DNA of 64,000 bases from Agelaius tricolor (taxonomy: Eukaryota; Chordata; Aves; Passeriformes; Icteridae): NCBI GenBank assembly GCA_023055355.1, contig JALJCS010000001.1, positions 103,171,881-103,235,880 of the forward strand. The letters are read 5' to 3'. Shown here piece by piece: positions 51,043-64,000 of this stretch. Numbering within the stretch: position 1 is the stretch's first letter; each line of letters begins with the position of its first letter. The notes beneath the pieces were generated by a model. It was not told where the DNA came from. It did not search any database and worked only from the letters and a program-made list of their open reading frames with translations. The translations under genes and the position numbers were made by a program.

Positions 51043-51073
<31 letters not shown>
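51043..51073. repeat. (T)31 homopolymer
   Basis: Thirty-one consecutive T bases between 'ggaattccc' and 'gtatcagagg'. Could be a slippage product or the poly(A) tail of a minus-strand retrocopy; see findings. Confidence 0.95.
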
Positions 51074-51074
<1 letters not shown>

Positions 51075-54000
51075 TATCAGAGGGTGCCACACAGCTGAAT
51101 CCTCTCTCAGCACCAAAAGTTAGGCAGGTATGGATAACCTCCATATCTGCTATCATGCCAGAAGCAGTGGCAAAATTATGCAAACTCTGGAGCTTGGCTA
51201 AATAAAATTAGTACAAATATTACCTGTGTTTTGATATTGCTTTATGTTGTGCCTCTTATTGCAAAAAGTGGTATGCAACTGAGTAATGGAGTTCTTTCAA
51301 ATATGTAAAAATGATATGCAAAAAATCTATATTATGGGGTGATATTATGACACTACTTTGCAATCCCATTTTTTTTTAATGATAGGTGGATTGTTATAAA
51401 ACTTTGAGCTACATTTAATTGAAGAATTATTTAGGCAGAGAAGATTTTGGTAAATTGACACCATGACTGTAGGATTTAAATCTGTAGTATTATTTTGATG
51501 ACAGTGGAGAGAAATTACTGAGGTGGGAATCACTCTTCAAGCACTGCTGAGCATTGAGTTTACTCTCTATACCTCATATGTTCTTAAGTAGCCAAAGTTT
51601 TTACACTGACAGAGAAGGTCTTGTAAACCTCATTGCTAAAATGGTACCCTGAGATGACAAAAGCTGAATTAACTTAAGCAAAGTCCAAATTGAAGAAAAT
51701 TAAAAGAAAGCGCTTGTCCATTGCTGGCATTTGGGAACCCAATAAAGCACCATTTACCAAAATCTTCAAGCAAATGATAGACAAATCCAACCAGTTAAGG
51801 ATTTTTGGTAATATTTCAGCTATGACTTTCAGTTGCCTCCTCCTCACTCAAACAAATTATTTTAATCTTATCCAGAGTCATCATTCTCAAACAAAGCCAT
51901 TGTCTCCATGAGACAAGTCATTCCACTGCTAGAAGAAACTAAAAATGGGCGTCATATTGATAAGGTGTCACAACAACCAACTTGATATCACTCTGGTGTA
52001 CATTCAACATGAATGACTCATGAAAAGCTGTGTTACCCTGAAGGAGAAGAAAAATTTACCCAGTTCTGTCCTCTAAAACTTACCGAAAAATATAATGCGC
52101 AAGTACTTATAATAGCCTAAACATCAATACTTTGCAGTCAGAAGTACCAAGTGAAAAGTGTCTATATATGCCAAGGTAATAGAATACTTCATTAACAGCA
52201 GTAATCTCTCAACTGTCATACCAGTACATCTGCTAAGCTATAACTACGTTCAGAAACAGTTTCACTGAAGACAGAAAGATCTGAGCCTTTCCAGCATGCT
52301 TTCTGATAAACCTTTCCAGGCAAAATGGAAGAGCTTTGAGGAGGATTTAAGTGGACACATAGTCTGCAGCAAAAAAGCGACTTCCTGTAAGTAGATCCAG
52401 ATAAAAATTCTTAAAGTAGTTGGCAAAATGCCTTTTCTCAGGGAGACATAGAAACTGGCTTTGCTCTTTGCAGACTAATCATTAGACATGTCTGATCACA
52501 GAAGCAGAGGAGAAGGAAGTGAGGAAGAGATTAGACTGGCCACTTCTCAGCTTTCTTACTCCTGAAGAATTCTTATCTTGGAAATCAGGGTATTTTAAAA
52601 TGTCTGACAGACCGAACATGGCAATTTTCCTGTTTCCTTCTAAAAATACCAATCTTCTAAAAAAAAAAAAACACAACAGAAAAAGCAGTCCTACATAATT
52701 AAAATAATTTCCAATTTTATCAGAAATTTCATGAAAAGTTATAATATGTATTTTTTTTCCACAATGAGCAAAATCCCCTTATATTTTTCTGTAATACTGA
52801 AATTATTATTTTCAGCATTAAAAAAAAAAACTGTTAAAATGTCCTTCTTTCCCGTTTCCATTTCACTGTGAGTGGTATAATTTCTTTCTGTTCTAGAATG
52901 AAAGGACATTTTAAAATGTCCCAGATTGGCTGGAGTATTATAATTTTGCTGAATATTTCTCAACAAGGCCTATTTGTAAGCAGAGGCAAAGACTCACATA
53001 GATTCATCTGCAGGAGTATGACTAACAGAATGCTCTCTGCTTCTTGCTACCATGAGGAGTATCAGTAAGGGTAAATCTGTATCATCACAGCTTAAACTTC
53101 TTCCCCAGCAGGATCTTTGGAAAAGTTTATTTAGCTGCTTCTCCTTCTCCTTTGCTCTTCTATATACATATTTTATGTATAAGAGGGGAGCTAGAAAGAA
53201 GATGGGGAAGCAGGGTTATGTTAGCGTGAGGAGCTTCCAGGGCAGGATTCCAGGGCAGCTTTGCTGGCTCTTCTCTCCCTAGCAGCATCACCATGTCCTG
53301 CTTCGCCATCCTCCTGAAATCATCATGCTCTTCAGATGTGGTCTTTCATCCTTGTCATTAGTCATAATCCTCAGTTTGTCAGATGTGTGTTCTGGCCTCT
53401 CCCATACACCTCTGTTTACTCTTCCTCCTGTTGCCAGTCTGTTCCTCCCTTCTTCTCCATTCCTTTCCATGCTTCTTTTCTACATTTCCATTCTCTAATC
53501 CCAACTACAGTCCTTATTGGCTTTAAAAAAATGCCTCATAGCGTTCACTGTGCCTCCAAACCAATCTCATGATCTTATGGTTATAACTCTTGTTTTGCTT
53601 CCCCTTTCTGCTTCCTTTGTCTCCTGCCATTATGCCATTTCTATTCAGGCTGTCATCTCTTCTGGAAAGGGATTTTTCTTGTTCTCTGTTTTGCAAAGCA
53701 CCTGGCATGTTTTTGATTCTGTCAAACAAATAATAACAACAGATATGAAATTTGCAGTGCAGCAGAATCCTGATATTAGGAAGTAATAGAGGCAAATTAC
53801 ACTATCATTTTCATTGCCATGTATACACCACTATTTGACAAAAATTCTCATTGACTGGATAGGTAAACATCAAAAATTCTCAAGCAAACACCTCTAACAT
53901 GAAGGATATGTAGTTGTGTTTCATGTTGGATCTCAATGAGCCACAGGGTTATACTTGACAATTTCAGTATTGGAAACAAAGGAAATAAATGAATGAGGTG

Positions 54001-56990
54001 CAGGTTTTCAGATGGGTATTAGGGTATAAAATCAAGTACCTGGAGAAGATGTAAATAACTGTTTGAAACAAAGAAGCAGGACAAGGGTGGAATGGGTATG
54101 TTCAATTTAACTCTGCATAATTAAAAACATATACAAGGTAGATAGATTCTAGCATGTAAGCTAATAAAAGTAGACTCTCCCTTAGCCCAGTGTTATCAGA
54201 AGCTCTTGGTATGGCTGAAGAATCTTATAAAACATTTTAACTGACTCATCTCAGTCATTATATGATACTTGGCACTTGAAGACAATGCTTATGTTACTTG
54301 TGCTGCTTAAAAAGCCCCAACAAAAAAACCCCAGAGCTGGAAAAAAAAAAAAGGAAATAAGACGTGGATTTTACTGGACATTTAGTGACAGACTAGTAAT
54401 ATGAAATCTCTAAACAGTATAGCTTTAGCACTAATGGATGCAGGCCAGGACTGAATGTAAATTATTTTACATATGGCTAGAAATCTCTTAACTAAGTTAT
54501 TTGCAAATTCCTGGGAGAAAAGTGATTTGTTATAGACATTGAGACAAGCCAATGTAACACTAATACTAAAGAAAAATAAACTGGCAGAGGAATGTCCCCC
54601 TGCTATACCAACCAATATACTTATAGCTGCTTCCAAAGTAGTATCTGTCATTCCAGCACATGGATTATATTATTTAACAGTGTGAATCAAAGGGAAGAGA
54701 CTCATTCAAGAGAAGGGTGATATTAACACATCATTGCATGACATACATCTCTGTCACCAAAGTGGAAAAAGATGGGAGCAAGATGTTTTATGATAAACTG
54801 AGAAGAGGATCTGATATTATTAATAGCCATAATATCTGAGGCTTAACAAACAAAAAGAAGAGCTAGAAAAAGCAATCTGATGGAGGGACAGAAAGTTTTC
54901 CTCTGTCTCTAGTGAAGTGTCCTAGGGACTAATTTTACATGAAGGGAAGGAATTAACTAAGCTAAACCTCATTTCTATTATACTTTTTTTGCACCTGCCC
55001 TTTGAAGCCCTAGTAATGCATGGAATGCATGAGAAAAGAATTCATCAAAAAGGCACTCTGAGGAGAAATCTTTTCAAAATGGAAGAACTTTATTACTCTG
55101 ATAGGTCTTTTTAGTATTTTGAAGACAAGTAAGCCTTTGAATTAGTAAAAATGATTGACATGTGAATTGATTCAAAGCTAAACGTAAATGGTAGTCAAAA
55201 ATGTCACTTTGATGCATAGGTATTTAAAACCTCAAGTTATATTTTTATTGGCTCTCTCTCTCTCCTGATATTTTTTGGGCAGCACCAAAACGAAGGTCTC
55301 CAGATCCAGAGATTCATGAAATAGGGTACAGGGCCACCCTGGACTGTGGCACAGATTTACTCTGGACTGCCAGTAGTTCTCACTGCCCAAGTACCAGTTT
55401 CACCAGAGCAAAGCCCAGGGGCAATAATAGCATGAATGAAACAAGAATGAAACATCAACAAATGGGAGATGTGGATCCCTGTGCAACACATGGCAAATGA
55501 ATGAAATTATTTCCTTGCATCACTAGGACACAGCTACTCATTATCATAATGGCTCGTTTCTAGCTGCCATGATGTCCCATATCATTCCAGATTTGAATTA
55601 GACAATCTCCCTGGAAAGAGATGGAAACCCAAAACAGTATGGAGAAACTAAAGGCCAGTCAAAGACGGTAGATAAAGCCTCTAAAGTGAGGATAGGGCTT
55701 CAGTTCTTGGTTGCTCCATCTGTATGGCTGAATTCAGCCCTTATTTATCCAGTCTCTGGTGCAAGCCAAGGCCACATCCAAAATTAATAATGAGAGAAAA
55801 CGTGCAAAAGTTACTACCCACACTGTGACTTCCACAAAAAGGAAACTCCATGAGAGCTAGCTCTCCGAGTGCCCTGGGTAAGCTATCATGTATCCCAACA
55901 CTAAATCAGGATGTGTCAGGGATTCACAGCCCCTAACCTCTGAAATTAGATCTCTAAATTCATCCTTTCAACAGGAGATACATGTAAAGAAGGATCAAAG
56001 AGATCACATGCATGTTATCTAATAGTTGAGCAGTGTCAGAATGATATGACAAAGTGTGGTGCCTGCAGACTGAGATACTAGCTCCTCTAGGAAAAGAAGG
56101 CCACTCAATGTCTTCTGAGAAAAATCTCCATTTTACTCAGAAAAACAATCCACTCATTCCCAGAGAAGTGTCATAAACAAGATTTTCTGAGGAAGAAGGA
56201 GGGGATTTCTGAAAAGGAAAGGCGCACCAGGAAGGGAAGGGATGGTACAGTACAGGAAGTAACTTCAGAGGCAATTTTTGACTAGGCTTATCCTAACCAA
56301 CCTTTTCCCAGGCAAGCAGCTGCAGCTCAAAGTGTCTGGTAACATATGAATACTAATATACGAGTCTCTCCTTTCCCACAACAACACTTTTTAGAACTTG
56401 AAAATATCATGTTGGCCTTCTTGTAATACCTTCCCACAGCGTAGTAGTGTAGAGTCAGTCTTAGTCTTTCTATGCCTTTCTCACCCAAGAGATATGCAAC
56501 ATTTCCATAAGTTCCAGAAAAGTAGGCCATTCATCAAATCACAGGAAAATAAGGTGAGCGTTATCCATAAGGATGCCAGACAGGTATTACATGTCTGTCC
56601 ATCAACATCCTGAACCATGGATAGCCATGATTCAGCTGTTAACAAGCATGGAGGGAGTCAGTCTGTTTTCTTGCTCTGGCATTTATGCTAAAAAAGGATA
56701 GAGAGTGAGCCCAGTAACAGCTGGATGTCATCTCTGTGAGATATCTTCCTACTTGCAGCAAACAGCTTCTACCAATTTACATCATATTCATCTGCTTACT
56801 AATGCTCACTGACTTTAGCTAACAAGGACTTCTGTCACCAAAAGGTGCTTTAAATTAAAAATAATAGCAACAACACAATAGAACTTAGGTTTAAGAACTG
56901 TCAAATATAATATATTGTCTTGCAAAAGTATGCTGCAATGGTTCAATGACACATTTGCACATACATAAGTCTTTGCTAAGATATCTGGCT
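51074..56990. other. Long AT-rich stretch without a recognisable gene
   Basis: Only short frames. It contains an 18-bp perfect palindrome at 52,904-52,921, A12 and A11 runs near 52,660 and 52,820, and a C/T-rich patch at 53,400-53,480. No LINE, LTR or SINE was recognised. Confidence 0.65.
52904..52921. repeat. Perfect 18-bp palindrome GGACATTTTAAAATGTCC
   Basis: Self-complementary. A further inverted match (ttaaaatgtcctt) lies at about 52,833, so a larger stem with a loop of about 55 bases is also possible. Confidence 0.85.
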
Positions 56991-56995
56991 TCTTT

Positions 56996-56996
56996 G

Positions 56997-57035
<39 letters not shown>

Positions 57036-57070
57036 TCTGCATGTGTATGTATATATTATATATATATATG
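56996..57070. repeat. TA-rich microsatellite
   Basis: Long TA runs (56,996-57,034 with one TG interruption, and 57,049-57,070). The Tyr/Ile-repeat frames over it are an artefact of the repeat. Confidence 0.95.
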
Positions 57071-59140
57071 CATTCTTAATATAAATTTAATATATTTTTG
57101 TAATCTTAAATTCAAACAACTTGACAGCATCTGATATTTAAAAAAAAAGATAAATTCAGCTTTGCACAATCCTATTCAAAATATACAAGTGTAAAAATGG
57201 TATTAGCTACTTTAAAGGCTTACTTTATACAGATTTTTCTTCCCTTTCCAATAATTATTAAGATACTTTGCTATAGTGAAAGCAGGTAATATTTCTAAGG
57301 TATACCTTCTTTTCTAAGGCATATCTTCTTGCTTTTTCAGCAAATAATTCAGAAGCAGATGACACAGGTCAAGCATTAGTTTTCATACAATTTTCAACAA
57401 TCCAGCTATATTAATGTCATAAAATCCATAAGAAATGTTTACAGCAGTACAAATGAATGTGAAGAGACTTTCCCCCCATTCATTGTGATGAGTGTAAAAT
57501 CACAAAAGGTAACTCTTTTCTCCTGCTTCCCTGACATAATCCCTTCATCAGGTTTTTTTTCTTTTTCTGCCATTCAGCTCCCCCTTAGATTGCACTGCCA
57601 ACAGAAAGAATTTGACATTATTTTAAATAAACTCCATTAGCTTCTAACACTGGTGTTAACTGGGCATTCCACGTAAGCCTGACATCCTGCTTTTCTGCAT
57701 ACAACAATTCCCCCCACTGTAAACACACTTTTTCTTGTTTGTTTTGATTTGTTTTGACCAACACTAATGACTTCTGCACTTAGGAGTGGTCTCCCTGACT
57801 CACTGCTGGTTGTAGACAGACATTGCTTTTGTTGGGTGCTGGGTAGTAAATATTCCTTCCTCAGGATCATCTTCTGCTTAGCCTGCAGGGAAGCATGGGT
57901 GCTGCTAGGTAAGTGTTAATGACTGATGCCAGCTGGGGAGAAATTGAAGTAGAGCATAGTGCTACAAATAGCTTCCTACCTCATGGCTGAGAAAATATCC
58001 CTCAAAGGCAGCTCTGCACAAGGTAACAAACATGGACAACTGCAGAGGGAATTTGGTGTTGGGACACTCAAGTAACTACTGCAAAAAAGGTACTGCCTGG
58101 GAGTCATCCTGTTGTTAGGAAAGCAGTTTCATGGGATAGCAGGCAGCTTGTGGCTGAGACTTTCAACAAAGAGCACACAGCCTAATTGGGATGCTTTTGC
58201 CAGCAAGTAAAAGGCATAAAAGAGGACTTGCCTCTTGCACAAATTTAGGTAATGTAGGCATTGAGACAATTATTTCTCTTGAAAAGAGCACTACAAAGAA
58301 ATGCCTGAAAGCTATTTTTTATTCTCCTTCCCTGCCTCCATTCCTGCTATTGGCAGTGGATGAACTGAAGTGTAGGGAACCTCTGTAGTAAAGAGCAGCT
58401 TTTCCCTCCACAACAGCAATGAATCATTTCTACACAGCACTAAGTGGTTAAGGCCCAGTAATATTAAAGGAGAATCCTCATTAGGAATACCTCTCAGTGC
58501 CTTGCTGGCCCAATTTCTTCAGCTAGGCATATTGGCTTGGATTTTAATCTAACCCTGTCTTTTTCTCCAGCAGCCTATGAGGGTACAAATATTGTCTAGG
58601 AGCAAAGGAGATGCTGCTATTTTGTATAGATTAATATAAGGAGATGATTTATGGGCTCCTCCAGTAAACAAATCAGGAGAGAGACCTGGAATGAAATGGC
58701 CTGAGGGCAAGAGCTCTGCAACTCTTTCACTTTCTGAACAAAATCCTAATCACCCAATCTCTTAAAAATGCCATTTCTGAGTGGTCTTCAGGAGGTATCT
58801 GGGTGATTTTACTAAGTTTCTTCCAGGCAAATCAGATTTCTTATGCAATATACTATGCGAAACATCAGGGGAATAACATATTTAATTTATGACTATGACT
58901 GAAAAGAACATGCTGGAGAGAACAAATCTGAGATTCCTGCACCTTCTTTCTGTTAAGCTACAGGCTGTTTGTCCCTGAGAAAAGGAAATTAAAACATTTT
59001 ACAGCAGACATGTCAAAATGGACGTGCAGCCCTTCAGGAAGCCAGTGGAAGTTGGCATAGTAACACAGGTTGAACAACAGTCAAGAAATTGCCTGAGTAA
59101 TGTTTCTACAGACATGAAATGAGAGGGATCAATGTGGATA
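57071..59140. other. AT-rich stretch without a confirmed gene
   Basis: Contains a 19-base tandem duplication at 57,292-57,329 and a 27-nt microexon-like site at 57,882-57,908 (see findings). No transposable element was recognised. Confidence 0.6.
57292..57329. repeat. Two-copy tandem duplication, period 19
   Basis: TTTCTAAGGYATAYCTTCT occurs twice in direct succession with two substitutions. Confidence 0.9.
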
Positions 59141-59143
59141 CAT

Positions 59144-59161
59144 TCTATCTATCAATCTATC

Positions 59162-59192
<31 letters not shown>
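59144..59192. repeat. (TATC)n microsatellite
   Basis: An interrupted left part (tctatctatcaatctatc) is followed by a pure tract of about eight copies. Confidence 0.95.
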
Positions 59193-59338
59193 ATTAAGTC
59201 TAGACTCTTGCAAGCCAGGTTTGAATGTTTCAGTAAAAATAATGGATGGTTTTTCTTCTCAGTGAGACAGTATCTTTGGATCAGGAAGCGTGTCCCTTAA
59301 TGTAAATTCATGGTTTTCTTCATAATTCTAAGGAAGTA

Positions 59339-59502
59339 ATCATAAAATCACAGAATGGGTCAGGTTGGAAGGGACTACACTGGGTCATCTGGTGCAACCT
59401 CACTGCTCAAGCAGGGTCATCCTAGAGTACACAACAGGATTGCATCCAGATGATTCTTGAATATCTCCAGTGAGAGAGAGACTCTACATCTCTGGGCAAT
59501 AT
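59339..59502 (-). mobile_element. CR1 LINE 3' tail, minus orientation
   Basis: 'aatcataaaatcacagaatgg' and 'caggttggaagggacta' mark the reversed CR1 3' end. The conserved 'cactgctcaagcagggtcat' and 'gattcttgaatatctccag' steps follow. Only about 160 bases remain, so it is strongly 5'-truncated. Confidence 0.9.
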
Positions 59503-62500
59503 AATACAAGATAATTTCTATTGCACTTGCTACAGACTCTCATAATTCCTTCTGTTTTGTTTTGGCACAAAAGAGGAAGGCTTTAGTTATGGGCTTGGGG
59601 CTATAATGTCTCCAGTTTATAAATGACATACTCAGAGTCATGGAACTCTAATACCAGTAGCACACATAAGTCTGTGGGCACAGCTATGGCTCATAGCACT
59701 GTGTGTGTTTTTCAGTGGTAGCCATGTTATGATTCATCAGAGGACCTCTAAGTTGTAGTTTTTTATTATTAATTATTATTAGCAGCACAGCTCTACAATT
59801 GGTTATTTGGTTCAATTAAATGCAGAAGCCTTGGTCTATGGATGAATAGATTTTCTATTCCTGATTTAGCTCTTCTGGCACCAGGCATTATGTCTTGTTT
59901 TGTCCAAGATTCATTTGGCTGGCTACACAAGTTTCGCCTGGCTGTATCACATCTTTTTTCATAGTCTATCAAGACATCAGTTATTTTTTAACTTGTGGTT
60001 CTTTTTTGGTCACTTTAATTAGACATTAATTTCACCCAATTTATATGGTATAAGTGCTAAAATCTGCTATCATTATACAAGACTTAAAGAGAGTTACTCT
60101 AAAATCCTGTAAGAGTAAATACCATCACAGTTCATGTCCTATTTTCAGGCTTTTATTGTAAAAATCTCCTTTCATGTCTCGATTTCAAGTCTGCTTGAAT
60201 GAGTTGTATATTACCAGTTGCTTTCCCATCTGTCTCAATTTAGTCTCTTGACAAATTCCAATCTGGCCTGAGGAAAAATCAGAGTCCTGAAACCACTCCA
60301 CACTACATTATTAGGTATATTATATTAACAGTGTCTCTTTACTTAAAAAAATCTTCACACTCATTAACTCCCCTACCAGGAATGTCTTTTGGAACTCTAC
60401 TTGTGTCTCAACTTAGACTGAGACACTGTGAATGACTTCACAGCTCTCTTTCCACTCCCTCCCATCTTCTGGCTTCTCACCATCTACCAAACCGAGAGTT
60501 TTCATCCATAATTTCTAACCTTTCTAACCTTTCATAATCTTGTTGGATGTAACCTACAGGGTGTACACATCACTCCTTTCACTTTCAAACTGCCTACCCC
60601 TTGCCCACCCTGAAAGTGCTCTGAGAATTCCATAGATATTATAGACATGCAAATTTTATCCATTTTGTTTTGTCCCAACAGATTTGGCTCTAAATGCGTG
60701 TGTCAATTATTGTAACTTAAAAGTCTCAAAAAAAAAAAAAAAAATCCAGAGGAAAAACTCTCACAAAATTAGCTTGCATTCTGCCACAACTCTTTCATCA
60801 GGATATTGCAGTATGCCTGTGGTTTAATCCTTTATATTTTTCAAATCCCTGTATCGAATGTGTTACAAAAATGGGGAGCCTGTTATATTTTGGGTTTCAC
60901 AGTCCATTTGTTAGATGAGGTTTTTCCTTCTTTTTTCCCCTAAACCATTATATTCCCTCCCCAATCCAGTTTTGCAGGAACTTTAATTGCAGAACTGCCT
61001 ATTTCCTAGTAAATAGACAGCTGCACTAATCAAACAGTAAAGATCTCTGTTTAAAAGTAATTGTTGGCTACATTTGAAACCCTTAAGGGATTACAAGAAA
61101 AAACATAGGCTGCAGCCCAGGATTTCTTGTTTTACTAGAAACTTGTTTTTGGCTAAGGCTTTTAAGTAGTCTTGGAAATCTCAAATCTACCAAATGTAGG
61201 TCCACTACAAGTTAGTGGGGAAAAAATTCACCTGTTTCCATATATCAGTTAATTGATCAGAAGTACAATCCTAACAGGTCCTGAAGATGGAGAAAACCTG
61301 TTGTGATAGGTGCTCAGCAAATCATAGCACCAACTCTCTGAATACCCCTGCAGCACCTGGTGCCAGAATGGCTCTTGGGCAAGAATTTGTACTACACTTT
61401 TCTAAAACAGCACTTGTCATTCTGTACGGGATTTGTTCTCTTCCATGAGAACCTCAAATGTCACTTGTTTAAAATAAAACAAATAAGAGAAACAGCCCAA
61501 CCAACAAACAAAATCCACCAAAGATCAAATGCATATCATGAGCACATCCGTTTTAAACCACATGCAGGGAAGCAATGAATTAAGGATGTTTTAGCTCTAA
61601 CATGTCACAAACATAGCTTTAAAGGTGAAATGACCATTTTTTGGCTGAGTTGCCCTTCAATCCTTTCACACAGCCAGTGAACTGCTTCATGTCATTACTG
61701 GGCAACAGAACGTTGGCTGAACCAGCCCTTGTGATGTTTCTGTACCACCTGGCATTACGGCTGTAGTGACATGACCACCCTTCCAGCAGTAACGCAAAAG
61801 TCACGGAATTTAAATCACTCTCAAAATTGCTAAATATGAATTACTTAGAAAGTTAAGGACAAATTATTATTTTTTTATTTCAACTACTAATCAATAAATG
61901 TAAAAAAATACCAACAACAAAACAAAAATAAACCCCGTTCATCCCCCACATTAAAGCAATAGATTTGTAACATTCAAAACAGTGGAAACTATTCATCGTA
62001 TATTACTATTAGTGGAAAAAAGCAAATTTAATTTAAAATCACTTTTTCAAACTCCCTCAGTGGCTGCCAGATAATTCAAGCTTAAACAAATATAAAAAAA
62101 CCTCATTTTAAATTGAAAATAATACAGACAGAGCTCAATTATTGAGATATTAAGGGCAACATTCAATTTGAGATACATTTAAGCATCTTTGCCTCCTGGA
62201 GATTTTACATGACAAGGCTTTAGATAAACATGGTTTTGCAAACAGCAACTATCATATCTGATCACATAACCTCTGGACTAAAGCAGTATGTCAGCAAATA
62301 TTTCTGATTATTTAAAATATTAAATAACTGTAATTTACTAGGCGGGTCTTCCTCAGAACAATCACAAAAATTTTCAAGAATTGATATCCACATACAAAAA
62401 GCATTTAGATGGCCTGTTACAAGTCTCTGAATAATAATAATTAGAATAAAAAATCACCTCTCTCTGTAATAAAGCCCAGTTTAAATACATTCTGGGATAT

Positions 62501-64000
62501 ACCAGTGGTGGAGGAGCTGCCTTTCTATGACACTCGGCTTACAAGGAAAACTGGAGCAGCCAAGGACAGATAGGGTAGGAATCACTTTACCTAACTTTAG
62601 CTATATAGATATTAGATGCCTAATTTAAGCTAATCATCTGGCTTCCCTCTACCTTCCCTCTAATGGAGATAAGCATTCCCAGAGGGAGATTCATCCTGCT
62701 TTTTTTTAGGCATCTTTCTTCTAGATGCTTGCAGATGAATAAAGTCAAGAAATATGAGTCTCACTGACAGCCTCATAATCTGTCATTAGCAATGCACAAT
62801 GTCCAAATTCTTGGAAATAAAGCCGGAACTGAATTTGTCTTTTCTTTCATCATTTAGCCTTTCATTCTCCCCTCAACCCAACTTATTCTTCAGTTCCTTC
62901 CATGAGCATCAACTTTCTCTGGCACTTTTTTTTCTTACCCTGGACTGTGTTTTCTGAAACCTGGGGAACTGCAACCGATGTCAATATTTTGCTGCTCTGC
63001 CAGTTACAAATCCATTTACATGCATGTGCTCTAAATTGCAGTAATGATCTGAACATGTAGGTAAGTTATCTTATTGATTGCAGTTGATCGCGATTGTGCT
63101 TTCTGGGTCTACTCTACCACTTTCAAATGTGTAAAAATCTGTGGCAACATTAAGGCAGTCAAGGTATATAGATGAATGCTAAAATATATTTACTATTCAA
63201 AGAAGATGGCTTAAATCAAACGAGGAAAATTAAGGAAGAAATACCATTAGGGCCCTCACTTGTACATGCGTGAGCCCAAATCACCACACATGCTTTGAGG
63301 CCTCTGTGCTTCAGAATATTGAACAAGTCCTAAAGGTGAAGCCTGGCCTCAATTCTTTTGCATTTAGGGTTTGTAGATTCTCAGCAATACCAGCATTGCT
63401 GCATCACACCTTTGATGACCAAGCCCTTAGAAACAGTAGCCGAGATTTATAAGGAAGCAGGTGTCTGAACTTAAAGACTCCTGAATTCCTAGCTGGGTGC
63501 CTAAAGCAGCAACAAGACTGTCAAGCACCCTGCCCAGCTGCCCACAGATGCTCACCACAGTAGTGAGGCACTTAGCATTTGTTAAAACACAAAATGGATG
63601 TTTATTAATTGTGTATTTTTTAATTGTGTTCTAATGGCTACTTGAAGTGCCTTGGCCGAGTGCTTGCGTGCACTAATTCCAATATTGGGCATGCAGTCTA
63701 CTCTGCGTCTTATTCCTACAGATTTTTTAGAAAATTAATTTTAATAGTTAAAAAAACAGCTTGAGCTGCATACGTGAAAATAACTCCGTTACGACTGAAT
63801 GACAATCTAATACGAAATAAGAATAGTCACCATTTTTTCTTACTCTGCCCAAATCCAGGCAATAAATTAGGCTTCTCAGCATGACTGTAAAGTGCTGTGA
63901 ATTGTATAAACAATCATATATGGACACTGAAAAATAACCCTTATGCACATTGCATTATAGTTCCAAAAATATATTTACAGTCTATTACAAAGATTACAAA
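59503..64000. other. AT-rich stretch without a recognisable gene
   Basis: Short frames only. There is an A16 run near 60,728-60,743 and a weak resemblance to an old palindromic repeat at about 62,590-62,720. No confident element or exon. Confidence 0.65.

Noticed and set aside
56815..57134. Tyr/Ile-repeat open frames
   Set aside because: Direct translation of the TA microsatellite.
62590..62720. Resemblance to an old palindromic repeat (tagatgcctaa...ttaggcatctt)
   Set aside because: Suggestive inverted words, but too diverged to assign with confidence.
1..64000. Search for bacterial-type systems, CRISPR, tRNA, rRNA or phage modules
   Set aside because: Nothing seen. Composition, CR1 elements and microsatellites point to vertebrate nuclear DNA.

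Overview
This window looks like bird nuclear DNA. The best evidence is four CR1 LINE copies with the avian-type 3' tail (repeats of ATTCTRTGATTCT and a conserved 'ggttggaagggacc' block), together with AT-rich, intron-like or intergenic sequence, poly(T)/poly(A) runs, microsatellites and older palindromic repeats of a kind familiar from birds, turtles and crocodilians. I see no operon structure, Shine-Dalgarno sites, rRNA, tRNA or CRISPR array. Almost all open frames are short and match chance expectation for AT-rich DNA, so they are not annotated as genes. Two possible ERV/LTR remnants would fit a songbird, but I cannot fix the species.

Layout. 1-4.5 kb: featureless AT-rich DNA. 4.56-5.44 kb: a probable LTR with an AATAAA signal, followed by a C-rich stretch. 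5.5-13.4 kb: mostly featureless, with a few splice-like sites; the best is a short possible terminal coding exon at 12,013-12,074. 13.4-14.0 kb: a second ERV/LTR-like block on the minus strand. 18.95-20.92 kb: two CR1 copies with their 3' ends pointing outward, separated by an (AATG)13 microsatellite. 20.9-35.3 kb: AT-rich, with small tandem repeats, a palindromic MITE remnant (29.64 kb) and the longest open frame (31.55-32.0 kb, minus). 35.35-35.45 kb: a pure CCCTT pentamer tract. 38.7 kb: a MIR/CORE-SINE-like relic. 40.06-43.15 kb: two exon-like segments, a possible conserved enhancer (41.9-42.3 kb) and another palindromic MITE relic. 44.57-47.28 kb: the largest CR1 copy, carrying decayed endonuclease and reverse transcriptase. 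48.3-51.1 kb: short repeats and a 31-T run. 57.0-59.5 kb: TA and TATC microsatellites, a 27-nt microexon-like site and a CR1 tail. The remainder is featureless.

Functionally this reads as a gene desert or the inside of a very long intron. No complete protein-coding gene can be defended from the sequence alone. The exon-like segments are hypotheses that need cDNA or cross-species alignment. Nothing resembles a new multi-gene system.
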